NCBI GenBank assembly: GCA_934486965.1
Contig: CAKSQP010000082.1
Coordinates: forward strand, 1-6,574
Length of the DNA: 6,574 nt
Reading direction: 5' to 3'
Source of the DNA: an uncultured Eubacteriales bacterium
GTDB taxonomy: Bacteria > Bacillota > Clostridia > Oscillospirales > UBA644
The stretch's first letter is position 1, and each line of letters begins with the position of its first letter. Below, piece after piece: positions 1 to 5,517 of this stretch. The notes below the pieces were generated by a model. That model saw only the letters and a list, made by a program, of their open reading frames with translations. It was not told the DNA's origin and searched no databases. Made by a program: the position numbers and the translations under genes.

Positions 1-23
1 TACGTTTGGTGTAGAAAAAACAC

Positions 24-28
24 GGAGG
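24..28 (+). promoter_or_regulatory. Ribosome binding site of the bceA-like gene
   Basis: GGAGG lies 6 bases before the ATG at 35, an ideal Shine-Dalgarno sequence and spacing. It fixes the start of the ATPase gene. Only 34 bases precede the gene, so no promoter can be judged. The operon may begin further upstream, outside the window. Confidence 0.85.
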
Positions 29-34
29 TATTTT

Positions 35-799
35 ATGAGTATTCTTGAAGTAAAGAATTTGAAAAAAACTTATGTTTCAAGGTTCGGCGGAAATAAGGTC
101 GAAGCCTTGAAAAATGTGAATTTTACCGTTGAAGAAGGCGAATATGTCGCCGTAATGGGGGAGAGCGGTTCGGGAAAAACGACTCTGCTCAATATCCTTG
201 CGTCTCTTGATAAACCGACAGGCGGAAGCGTAATTCTCGACGGCAAAGACACTTTGTCGGTAAAGGAAAGCGACGCCGCGGCGTTCAGACGCGATAATCT
301 CGGTTTTGTATTTCAGGATTTCAATTTGCTCGATACTTTTTCGGTCGAAGATAATATTTTTCTTCCGCTTGTGCTTGCGGGCAAAAGTTACGGCGAAATG
401 TATATGAAACTTGACGGCATTGCGCGCAGGCTCGGAATATCCGATATCTTAAAAAAATATCCGTATGAAATATCGGGCGGGCAGAAACAGAGAGCGGCGG
501 TCGCGCGCGCGATAATTACCGACCCGAAAATAATTCTTGCCGACGAGCCTACCGGAGCGCTTGATTCAAAGGCGACGGACGAACTTCTGAGACTGTTTTC
601 CGACCTTAACGCAGGCGGCCAGACCATTCTTATGGTAACTCATTCGGTAAGCGCCGCAAGCCGAACGGGCAGGATACTCTTTATCCGCGACGGCGAAGTT
701 TTTCATCAGATATACAGAGGAAATCTTACCGACGAAGAACTTTACAAAAAGATAAACGACACTCTTACCCTTATCCGTGCGGGCGGTGAAGTGAGATGA
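35..799 (+). CDS. BceA-type ABC transporter ATP-binding protein
   Basis: This is the cytoplasmic ATPase that would power the FtsX-type permease encoded directly downstream. The 254-residue protein has the full set of ABC motifs: Walker A GESGSGKTT (42-50), Q-loop Q94 in VFQDFNLLD, signature ISGGQKQR (146-153), Walker B IILADEP with catalytic E171, D-loop ALDS (175-178) and H-loop H203. Length and motif wording fit the MacB/LolD/BceA group, and the partner permease points to BceA. Known BceAB systems sense and confer resistance to cell-wall-active peptides such as bacitracin, working with a BceRS-type two-component system. No such kinase or regulator is in the window, so the peptide role is inferred. 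The stop overlaps the start of the permease gene by 4 bases (ATGA), which implies translational coupling. All key residues are intact. Confidence 0.93.
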   Translation: MSILEVKNLKKTYVSRFGGNKVEALKNVNFTVEEGEYVAVMGESGSGKTTLLNILASLDKPTGGSVILDGKDTLSVKESDAAAFRRDNLGFVFQDFNLLDTFSVEDNIFLPLVLAGKSYGEMYMKLDGIARRLGISDILKKYPYEISGGQKQRAAVARAIITDPKIILADEPTGALDSKATDELLRLFSDLNAGGQTILMVTHSVSAASRTGRILFIRDGEVFHQIYRGNLTDEELYKKINDTLTLIRAGGEVR

Positions 800-2832
800 A
801 AAAGCATATTTATCCCCGTCTTGCCGTCAACGGAATAACCAAAAACAAACGGCTCTATCTGCCTTATCTTTTGTCCTGCGCCTGTATGGTCACGGTCTCT
901 TATATAGTTTCCGCTCTTGCAAAGTCCGAAGTTATTTCGGCTCTCCGCGGAGGAGACGCCGTATGTATGACTCTTTCTTTCGGCATTTTCGTTATGGCGG
1001 TATTTTCGGCAATCTTTCTTTTCTATACAAATTCCTTTATTATCCGACGTCGGAAAAAGGAATTCGGGCTTTATAATATCCTCGGAATGGGGAAAAAGAA
1101 CATTGCGGTGATTCTCTTCTGGGAAAATCTTTTCGCATTTCTTCTCACCGTTGCGACAGGTCTTATTTTCGGGATCGCGTTTTCAAAACTCGCGGAACTT
1201 TCGCTTGTAAAAATAATGAACGGAGCCGCGACATATACGTTCACGGTTTCTTTGGAAAGCCTTAAATATACGGTTATTACCTTTGCCGTAATTTTTCTTC
1301 TCATTTTTCTTAACGGACTGCGGCAGATCCGTTTTTCGGGCGCCGCCGAACTTATAAAAAGCGAAAATGTCGGAGAAAAAGCCCCGAAAGCGAATTTTCT
1401 CGTTGCTCTTCTCGGCGTTTTGCTTCTGGGCGCGGCGTACCGGCTCGCTGTGACGATTAAAGATCCTGTCGCCGCAATGGCACTTTTCTTCATCGCGGTC
1501 ATCATGGTCATAATCGCAACATACCTTATTTTTATTTCCGCGTCGGTCTCTCTTTGCCGTATCTTGCAGAAAAACAAACGTTATTATTACAAACCCAATC
1601 ATTTTATTTCCGTTTCTTCGATGGCGTTCCGAATGAAGAAAAACGGCGCGGGGCTTGCTTCCGTATGTATTCTTGCAACGATGGTCCTTGTCACCCTTTC
1701 TTCGACCGCAAGTCTGTATATGGGGCTTGAGGACTCCCTTGCGGCAATGCATACGAGGGACGCTTCGATAACCGTGCGGCTTGAAAAGAGCGATTTCGAA
1801 AAGGCGGAGGGGCTGAAAGAGGGGCTTTCCTCCGTTCTCGAAAAGAACAATATATCCGTTAAAAACAGAGCGGCATATATGAAGGCATCCTTTGCGGGGT
1901 ATTATACCGACGGAGTTCTTCAGACCGATATAGGCTACGTTCCTGCTTCAATGGCGGCAAACACGGATAAACTCATAACTCTTGCTTTTATTCCTCTTTC
2001 CGATTATAACGAAATAATGGGAACGAATGAAACACTGTCTTCGGGAGAGGCGATAGCCGCCGTTTTCGGAAAAACTTCTGTCGGCGAGGAGATTACGGTT
2101 TCCTGCGGAAAAACAACAGAGACCCTGAAAATTAAAAAAGTCGCCGACTTTTCGGCGCGCTCGGACGAGTCGGCTGTTGCTTATCCGTCGGTATATGTTG
2201 CGGTAAGCGATATTTCCGAAGCGGTCGCTCCTTTTGAAAATATGCAAACGTCGCTCGGCGAAGATTTTCTGACATATACTTATTATTACGGCTTTGACTC
2301 CGATATGCCGGAAGACGATCTCGCGTCCCTTTTCAAAACTGTTTCATACGATATTTCGGATTTTCTCTCTTCGGAGGATATGGGTATCACAAATTTCACC
2401 GTTTCGAATATTGCTTCCGACCGAAAAGATTTCATGGGAACATACGGCGGGCTTCTGTTCCTCGGAATTGTTCTTTCTTTGGCATTTTCTTTTGCGGCGG
2501 TAATGATAATCTACTATAAGCAGATATCCGAAGGCTATGACGACAGACACAGATTTGAAATAATGCAAAAAGTCGGATTGCAGCAAAGTGAGATTAAGAA
2601 AAGTATCAATTCTCAGTTGCTGACCGTCTTTTTCGCACCGCTTGTTTTTGCGGGACTTCATCTTGCTTTTGCTTTTCCGATGGTCAAAAAGATACTGATA
2701 ATGTTCAATCTGTCGAACATCTCGGTGTTTGCGGTAACTACCTTGGTATGTTTCGCGGTCTTCTTCGTCCTTTATGCAATAGTTTATAAACTGACGTCGA
2801 ATTCCTATTATTCAATAGTCAGAACGCGTTAA
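796..2832 (+). CDS. BceB-type ABC transporter permease (FtsX domains, large extracytoplasmic domain)
   Basis: This is the membrane half of the transporter. The 678-residue protein shows ten likely membrane helices, at about 22-41, 58-80, 105-130, 157-174, 201-218, 226-250, 286-308, 550-574, 605-628 and 643-665. A hydrophilic stretch of roughly 240 residues (309-548) lies between helices 7 and 8. That layout is the hallmark of BceB/YxdM/VraG permeases, where the loop carries peptide specificity and contacts the sensor kinase. After helix 8 comes a typical FtsX/BceB cytoplasmic segment, YYKQISEGYDDRHRFEIMQK (573-592), ending in KVGLQQSEIKKSI. A similar motif, RRRKKEFGLYNILGMGKKNI (84-103), lies in the first FtsX domain. 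No signal peptide is expected. Translation is coupled to the ATPase gene, and the gene ends at a strong hairpin terminator. The family is secure, but the substrate cannot be told from sequence. Confidence 0.92.
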   Translation: MKKHIYPRLAVNGITKNKRLYLPYLLSCACMVTVSYIVSALAKSEVISALRGGDAVCMTLSFGIFVMAVFSAIFLFYTNSFIIRRRKKEFGLYNILGMGKKNIAVILFWENLFAFLLTVATGLIFGIAFSKLAELSLVKIMNGAATYTFTVSLESLKYTVITFAVIFLLIFLNGLRQIRFSGAAELIKSENVGEKAPKANFLVALLGVLLLGAAYRLAVTIKDPVAAMALFFIAVIMVIIATYLIFISASVSLCRILQKNKRYYYKPNHFISVSSMAFRMKKNGAGLASVCILATMVLVTLSSTASLYMGLEDSLAAMHTRDASITVRLEKSDFEKAEGLKEGLSSVLEKNNISVKNRAAYMKASFAGYYTDGVLQTDIGYVPASMAANTDKLITLAFIPLSDYNEIMGTNETLSSGEAIAAVFGKTSVGEEITVSCGKTTETLKIKKVADFSARSDESAVAYPSVYVAVSDISEAVAPFENMQTSLGEDFLTYTYYYGFDSDMPEDDLASLFKTVSYDISDFLSSEDMGITNFTVSNIASDRKDFMGTYGGLLFLGIVLSLAFSFAAVMIIYYKQISEGYDDRHRFEIMQKVGLQQSEIKKSINSQLLTVFFAPLVFAGLHLAFAFPMVKKILIMFNLSNISVFAVTTLVCFAVFFVLYAIVYKLTSNSYYSIVRTR

Positions 2833-2859
2833 AAAAATGCCCCGAAAGGGGCATTTTTT
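2831..2859. terminator. Bidirectional intrinsic terminator between bceB and spoVAE
   Basis: A7 is followed by TGCCCC, the loop GAAA, GGGGCA and T6. The GC-rich stem at 2838-2853 has a GNRA-type tetraloop when read on the + strand. The flanking A and T runs extend the stem and supply a U-tract in both directions, so the element can end the bceAB transcript (+) and the spoVA transcript (-). The bceB stop (2830-2832) and the spoVAE stop (2858-2860) both overlap its edges, so the two convergent operons share a single terminator with almost no spare DNA. Confidence 0.92.
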
Positions 2860-3214
2860 AATCTTTTCTTTTCGGTTTGAAAATAAGGGCGGCGCAAAGT
2901 CCGAAAACTATCGCGGCGGTGATTCCTGCGGCAGTCGCTGTAAGCCCTCCCGTAATTATTCCGAGAAAATCCTTTTCGGCTATCGCTTTTTCGACTCCCT
3001 TTGCAAGAGCCGCGCCGAAGCCCGTCAACGGAACGGTCGCTCCCGATTTCGCAAGATCGCAAAACGGTTCGTAAAGTCCGACGGCGTAAAGAATTACTCC
3101 GGCGACAACGTACCCCGTCAGAATTCTTGCGGGCGTGAGTTTCGTTTTCGCAATTAAGATCTGTCCGATAAGACAGAGAAGTCCGCCGAAAATAAAACTG
3201 TTTAGATATTCCAT
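2858..3214 (-). CDS. spoVAE: Stage V sporulation protein AE (SpoVAEb type)
   Basis: This is a small integral membrane protein of the SpoVA complex, which acts in the inner forespore membrane in uptake of Ca-DPA during sporulation and its release at germination. The 118-residue length matches the short SpoVAE form (SpoVAEb). Hydrophobic segments are at about 4-22, 28-47 and 84-111, with a shorter one around 57-72. Family motifs visible are GGLLCLIGQ (10-18), VGLYEPF (45-51) and ATVPLTGFGAAL (59-70). The protein ends in a basic tail, KPKRKD. It shares the GGLxCxxGQ and VPxTGF motifs with SpoVAC from the same operon, so the two are paralogues. It is the last gene of the operon, starting 8 bases after the spoVAD stop. 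Its own stop lies in the T-run of the shared terminator. Confidence 0.95.
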   Translation of the reverse strand: MEYLNSFIFGGLLCLIGQILIAKTKLTPARILTGYVVAGVILYAVGLYEPFCDLAKSGATVPLTGFGAALAKGVEKAIAEKDFLGIITGGLTATAAGITAAIVFGLCAALIFKPKRKD

Positions 3215-3218
3215 AAAA

Positions 3219-3224
3219 TCACCT
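3219..3224 (-). promoter_or_regulatory. Ribosome binding site of spoVAE, overlapping the spoVAD stop
   Basis: On the minus strand the sequence reads TAGGTGATTTTATG: the Shine-Dalgarno AGGTGA overlaps the TAG stop of spoVAD and lies 4 bases before the spoVAE ATG. This suggests that translation of spoVAE is coupled to that of spoVAD. Confidence 0.75.
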
Positions 3225-4236
3225 AAATCTTTATATTGACGAGATGCGCGATTCCGGGGATAGATTCGTTCTGCTGGTTGACTATCGGGCTCATCAATGC
3301 GCCCGTCGCCGCAAAAAGCACGTTTTTATACGTTTTTTTTTGCATTTCGGGAAGAAGATATCCCGTAAGGACCGCCGCCGAACAGCCGCAGCCCGAACCT
3401 CCGGCATGGACGTCCTGTTTGTCTGCGTCAAATATGAGTTTGCCGCAGTCGTCATAATTTTTCTGCATATCGTATCCGTTTCTGAGCATAAGTTCGGTTA
3501 CGACCGCGTGTCCTGTTTTTCCGAGATCTCCGGTCAGTATAAGGTCATAATCTTCGGGACGCGTTTCCGTGTCTTCGAAGAACCGTGTGAAAGTGTCGAC
3601 TGCCGACGCCGCCATAGCGCTCCCCATATCGTTGATGTCGCATATCCCCATATCGACAACTCTTCCGGGGCATATTTTATCTACTTTCGGATATTCTCCC
3701 TGTACGGAGGTCTTTCCGAGCAGAACGCACCCCGCGGCGGTGACCGTCCACTGTGCCGACGGAGGTCTCTGGCTTCCGTATTCGAGAGGGAAACGGAACT
3801 GCCTTTCCGCGGAACAGAAATGCGACGATGTTATCGCGATACAGCGCTCCGCAAACCCGCCGTCTATTGCCATTGCCGAAAGAATTAGCGTTTCAGCCAT
3901 CGTAGAACAAGCGCCGTAAACGCCGAAAAATTGCATACTATGATCGCGAACGCAATAATTCGAAGAAACGCACTGATTGAGCAGATCGCCCGCAAAGATA
4001 AAGTCGATGTCTTTTTCAGTAAAGCCCGATTTTTTGATGACACTGTCCATTGCCTCCTTTTGCATTTGTGTCTCCGCGCGTTCAAAGGTCTTCTGACCGA
4101 AGTATTCGTCTTCGGAAAAATGAGTAAACCAATTTCCGAGAGGCCCCTCCTTTTCTTTCTGACCGACGACCGCACAGTATTCAAGAAAATTTACTTCGGA
4201 AGATATCCCGAAAGTTCCCGATCCGATTTTTTTCAT
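3223..4236 (-). CDS. spoVAD: Stage V sporulation protein AD (thiolase-fold, DPA-binding)
   Basis: This is the soluble, membrane-associated member of the SpoVA complex. In Bacillus the family has a thiolase-like fold and binds dipicolinic acid. From the ATG at 4236 the protein is 337 residues, the normal family length. Family signatures are KEKEGPLG (27-34), FAGDLLNQ (81-88), GACSTMAE (108-115, with C110 at the position of the thiolase nucleophile), ATSSHFCSAERQFRFPLEYG (135-154), GRVVDMGI (191-198), DYDLILTGDLG (229-239), AGGSGCGCSA (278-287) and TGALMSP near residue 315. An in-frame GTG at 4248 would add four residues (MGEN). The ATG is preferred because family members begin MK-x-x-G, and because the Shine-Dalgarno sequence overlapping the spoVAC stop sits at the right distance from it. 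spoVAC ends 4 bases before this ATG. Confidence 0.96.
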   Translation of the reverse strand: MKKIGSGTFGISSEVNFLEYCAVVGQKEKEGPLGNWFTHFSEDEYFGQKTFERAETQMQKEAMDSVIKKSGFTEKDIDFIFAGDLLNQCVSSNYCVRDHSMQFFGVYGACSTMAETLILSAMAIDGGFAERCIAITSSHFCSAERQFRFPLEYGSQRPPSAQWTVTAAGCVLLGKTSVQGEYPKVDKICPGRVVDMGICDINDMGSAMAASAVDTFTRFFEDTETRPEDYDLILTGDLGKTGHAVVTELMLRNGYDMQKNYDDCGKLIFDADKQDVHAGGSGCGCSAAVLTGYLLPEMQKKTYKNVLFAATGALMSPIVNQQNESIPGIAHLVNIKI

Positions 4237-4240
4237 ATTT

Positions 4241-4249
4241 TCACCCACC
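4241..4249 (-). promoter_or_regulatory. Ribosome binding site that decides the spoVAD start
   Basis: The minus strand reads GGTGGGTGA, including the spoVAC stop, then AAAT and ATG. The G-rich core is placed to serve the ATG at 4236. The in-frame GTG at 4248 lies inside this element and would have no Shine-Dalgarno sequence of its own at a useful distance. Confidence 0.65.
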
Positions 4250-4684
4250 GAACATCTGAATCAGATAAAGTACTATCCCGTAAACGACCGACGCCGCGAC
4301 TCCGAAAACAATCACAGGCCCCGCAATAATGAACATTTTCGGCGCAGTCCCGAGAATAAGTCCCTCGGTCCTGAATTCCATTGCAGGGGAGACGACGGCG
4401 TTCGCAAATCCCGTTATCGGAACAAGAGTTCCCGCTCCTGCGTGTTTTGCAAGGGAATCGTAAAGCCCTATACCGGTAAAAAGCGCGGAGAGAAAAACAA
4501 GAGAGACCGATTCAAGGGTCGTTGCGACCTCTTTTTCAAGCCCTAAAGATGAGTACAGAGCAAACAAAAGTTGACCGACAACGCATATTAAACCTCCGAC
4601 GATAAAAGCCAGAATACAGTCTTTTATTATCGGCGAATTTTTCTTTTTCTTATTTGCAAGTTCTTCATATTCTTTTTTATCCAT
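4241..4684 (-). CDS. spoVAC: Stage V sporulation protein AC
   Basis: This is an integral membrane protein of the SpoVA channel. In Bacillus SpoVAC has been reported to behave as a mechanosensitive channel in DPA release. The 147-residue protein has a lysine-rich N-terminal tail (about 1-20), then hydrophobic segments at about 24-44, 57-75, 86-101 and 116-141. Motifs are GGLICVVGQ (30-38), GLYDSLAKHAGAG (73-85) and LVPITGFANAV (87-97). The start is not certain. An in-frame TTG at 4696 would add MSDR, but the ATG at 4684 has GAGTGAT just upstream and lies some 20 bases after the predicted transcription start, so it is preferred. This is the first gene of spoVACDE. The spoVAA, spoVAB and spoVAF genes of Bacillus are absent upstream, as is usual in Clostridia. 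Confidence 0.94.
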   Translation of the reverse strand: MDKKEYEELANKKKKNSPIIKDCILAFIVGGLICVVGQLLFALYSSLGLEKEVATTLESVSLVFLSALFTGIGLYDSLAKHAGAGTLVPITGFANAVVSPAMEFRTEGLILGTAPKMFIIAGPVIVFGVAASVVYGIVLYLIQMFGG

Positions 4685-4712
4685 ACGATCACTCAACTTT
4701 TTTCTTTTTTTC

Positions 4713-4742
4713 TATTATCTGCCGTATCTGCGGATTTTATGC
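4713..4742 (-). promoter_or_regulatory. Probable sigma-G/sigma-F promoter of spoVACDE
   Basis: Read on the minus strand, a GCATA box (4738-4742) is followed after 18 bases by GATAATA (4713-4719). This matches the forespore sigma-factor pattern (GCATA-like -35, 17-18 base spacer, CATnnTA-like -10) except for G in place of the first C of the -10. Bacillus spoVA is transcribed by sigma-G, which supports the call. No TTGACA-like -35 sits at the right distance for sigma-A. Transcription would start near 4706. The -35 box directly abuts the T-run of the hpf terminator. The call rests on inspection of one site. Confidence 0.5.
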
Positions 4743-4774
4743 AAAAAAATACCGCGGCTTATGCCGCGGTATTT
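4743..4774 (-). terminator. Intrinsic terminator of hpf
   Basis: A 12-bp stem (4747-4758 with 4763-4774) contains the palindromic core CCGCGGC/GCCGCGG around a 4-base loop. On the minus strand it is followed by T7 (4743-4749). It lies 7 bases after the hpf stop and should isolate hpf from the spoVA operon transcribed in the same direction. Confidence 0.92.
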
Positions 4775-4781
4775 CCGGTGT

Positions 4782-5306
4782 TTATTTTGAGGGGTTCATT
4801 TCGATAAGTCCGTAATCTCCCTTTTTGCGTTTATAAACGATGAACGGAGTGCCGCTCCCGTCGCAGAAAGCGAAAAAGTCGTGTCCGAGCATATTCATCT
4901 GTAAAACGGCTTCCTCGGGCGGCATCGGCTTCAGGTCAAGTTTTTTACGCCTTATTATAATGTCGCTGTCCTCGGTCACGTCTTCGTATTCGTCAAAAGT
5001 CGGGATCTGTGTTTTCAGACGTTTCTCGAGTTTTGTTTTGTGTTTTCTGATCTGTCTTATCAGCATATCGACATCGCTGTCGATCGCAAGTTGAAATTCG
5101 GGAGCGGTGCTTTGCGCCCTGAAAATTATTCCGTTGCGCTCAATCGTTATTTCGGCTTTGCATACATCTTCTTTTTCAAGAGAAAAGACGATATTCGCGA
5201 CGCTCTCTTCACCGAAAAACTTTTCAAGTTTTGAAAGTTTCTTTTCGGTATACTCTTTTAACGGTTCTCTGAGAGTCATTTTTCTCGATGTGTAGTTGAT
5301 ACGCAT
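4782..5306 (-). CDS. hpf: Ribosome hibernation promoting factor, long form
   Basis: Long HPF binds the 30S subunit and pairs ribosomes into inactive 100S dimers in stationary phase or stress. From the ATG at 5306 the protein is 174 residues, close to the usual length of the long form. Residues 1-97 are the S30AE ribosome-binding domain, including LREPLKEYTEKKLSKLEKFF (12-31) and the basic helix IRQIRKHKTKLEKRLK (83-98). A linker (about 99-115) rich in acidic residues follows. The C-terminal dimerisation domain (about 116-172) carries KPMPPEEAVLQMNMLGHDFF (126-145) and the ending KKGDYGLIEMNP. An in-frame ATG at 5315 would add MKI, but the Shine-Dalgarno AGGATGA overlaps that codon and is correctly spaced for the second one. 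It is a single-gene unit with its own terminator. Confidence 0.96.
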   Translation of the reverse strand: MRINYTSRKMTLREPLKEYTEKKLSKLEKFFGEESVANIVFSLEKEDVCKAEITIERNGIIFRAQSTAPEFQLAIDSDVDMLIRQIRKHKTKLEKRLKTQIPTFDEYEDVTEDSDIIIRRKKLDLKPMPPEEAVLQMNMLGHDFFAFCDGSGTPFIVYKRKKGDYGLIEMNPSK

Positions 5307-5311
5307 AATTT

Positions 5312-5318
5312 TCATCCT
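5312..5318 (-). promoter_or_regulatory. Ribosome binding site that decides the hpf start
   Basis: AGGATGA on the minus strand contains the ATG at 5315 and ends 5 bases before the ATG at 5306. A ribosome positioned by this Shine-Dalgarno sequence would start at 5306, giving the family-typical N-terminus MRINYTSRKM. Confidence 0.7.
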
Positions 5319-5353
5319 GTCGCTTTGCTATTGCGGAAATAAAGGGCGAACGG

Positions 5354-5382
5354 TGGTTAAAAGTGTATGATATTTTTGTCAA
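5354..5382 (-). promoter_or_regulatory. Possible promoter of hpf (good -35, weak -10)
   Basis: A perfect TTGACA lies on the minus strand at 5377-5382. The hexamer 17 bases downstream is TAACCA (5354-5359), a poor -10, and neighbouring spacings are no better. The region must hold the hpf promoter, since the gene beyond it runs the other way, but the exact site is uncertain. I saw no clear sigma-H site, the factor that helps drive the Bacillus homologue. Confidence 0.3.
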
Positions 5383-5448
5383 ATTTCCGTTAAAAAATGT
5401 TCACATTGCCGAAAAATATCCAAAGGTGAAAATATTCGCGGAAAACTG

Positions 5449-5477
5449 TTGACAATCGCGGTTTTTAATGTTATACT
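5449..5477 (+). promoter_or_regulatory. Strong sigma-A promoter of the isomerase-like gene
   Basis: TTGACA (5449-5454), a 17-base spacer and TATACT (5472-5477) are preceded by TG one base before the -10 (extended -10, 5469-5470). This is a near-consensus housekeeping promoter. Transcription should start near 5484, giving a leader of about 35 bases before the ATG at 5518. Confidence 0.88.
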
Positions 5478-5484
5478 GACAATG

Positions 5485-5500
5485 TTGGGGGCTTCCCCGA
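5485..5500 (+). promoter_or_regulatory. Small hairpin at the 5' end of the isomerase mRNA
   Basis: GGGG, loop GCTT and CCCC (5487-5498) can pair, extended by a G-U and a U-A pair to about 6 bp. It would sit at the very 5' end of the transcript and ends just before the Shine-Dalgarno AAAGGA (5503-5508). It may protect the mRNA 5' end. It is too small to be called a riboswitch and lacks a U-tract, so it is not a terminator. Confidence 0.4.
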
Positions 5501-5517
5501 AGAAAGGATATTGTGAT

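Noticed and set aside
1071..1752. Two minus-strand open frames (168 and 189 codons) inside the permease gene
   Set aside because: They overlap each other and the bceB coding strand. Their arginine/lysine-rich, low-complexity composition is typical of antisense shadow frames.
3244..3888. Plus-strand open frame (214 codons) opposite spoVAD
   Set aside because: It is antisense to a gene with unmistakable SpoVAD motifs, and its translation shows no domain and a biased composition.
4237..4248. GTG at 4248 as the spoVAD start
   Set aside because: It would lie inside the ribosome binding site for the ATG at 4236 and adds four residues not expected at the family N-terminus.
5316..5517. Riboswitch, T-box or small RNA in the divergent hpf/isomerase intergenic region
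   Set aside because: The isomerase leader is only about 35 bases and holds one small hairpin. The hpf side shows no conserved aptamer-like structure or terminator.
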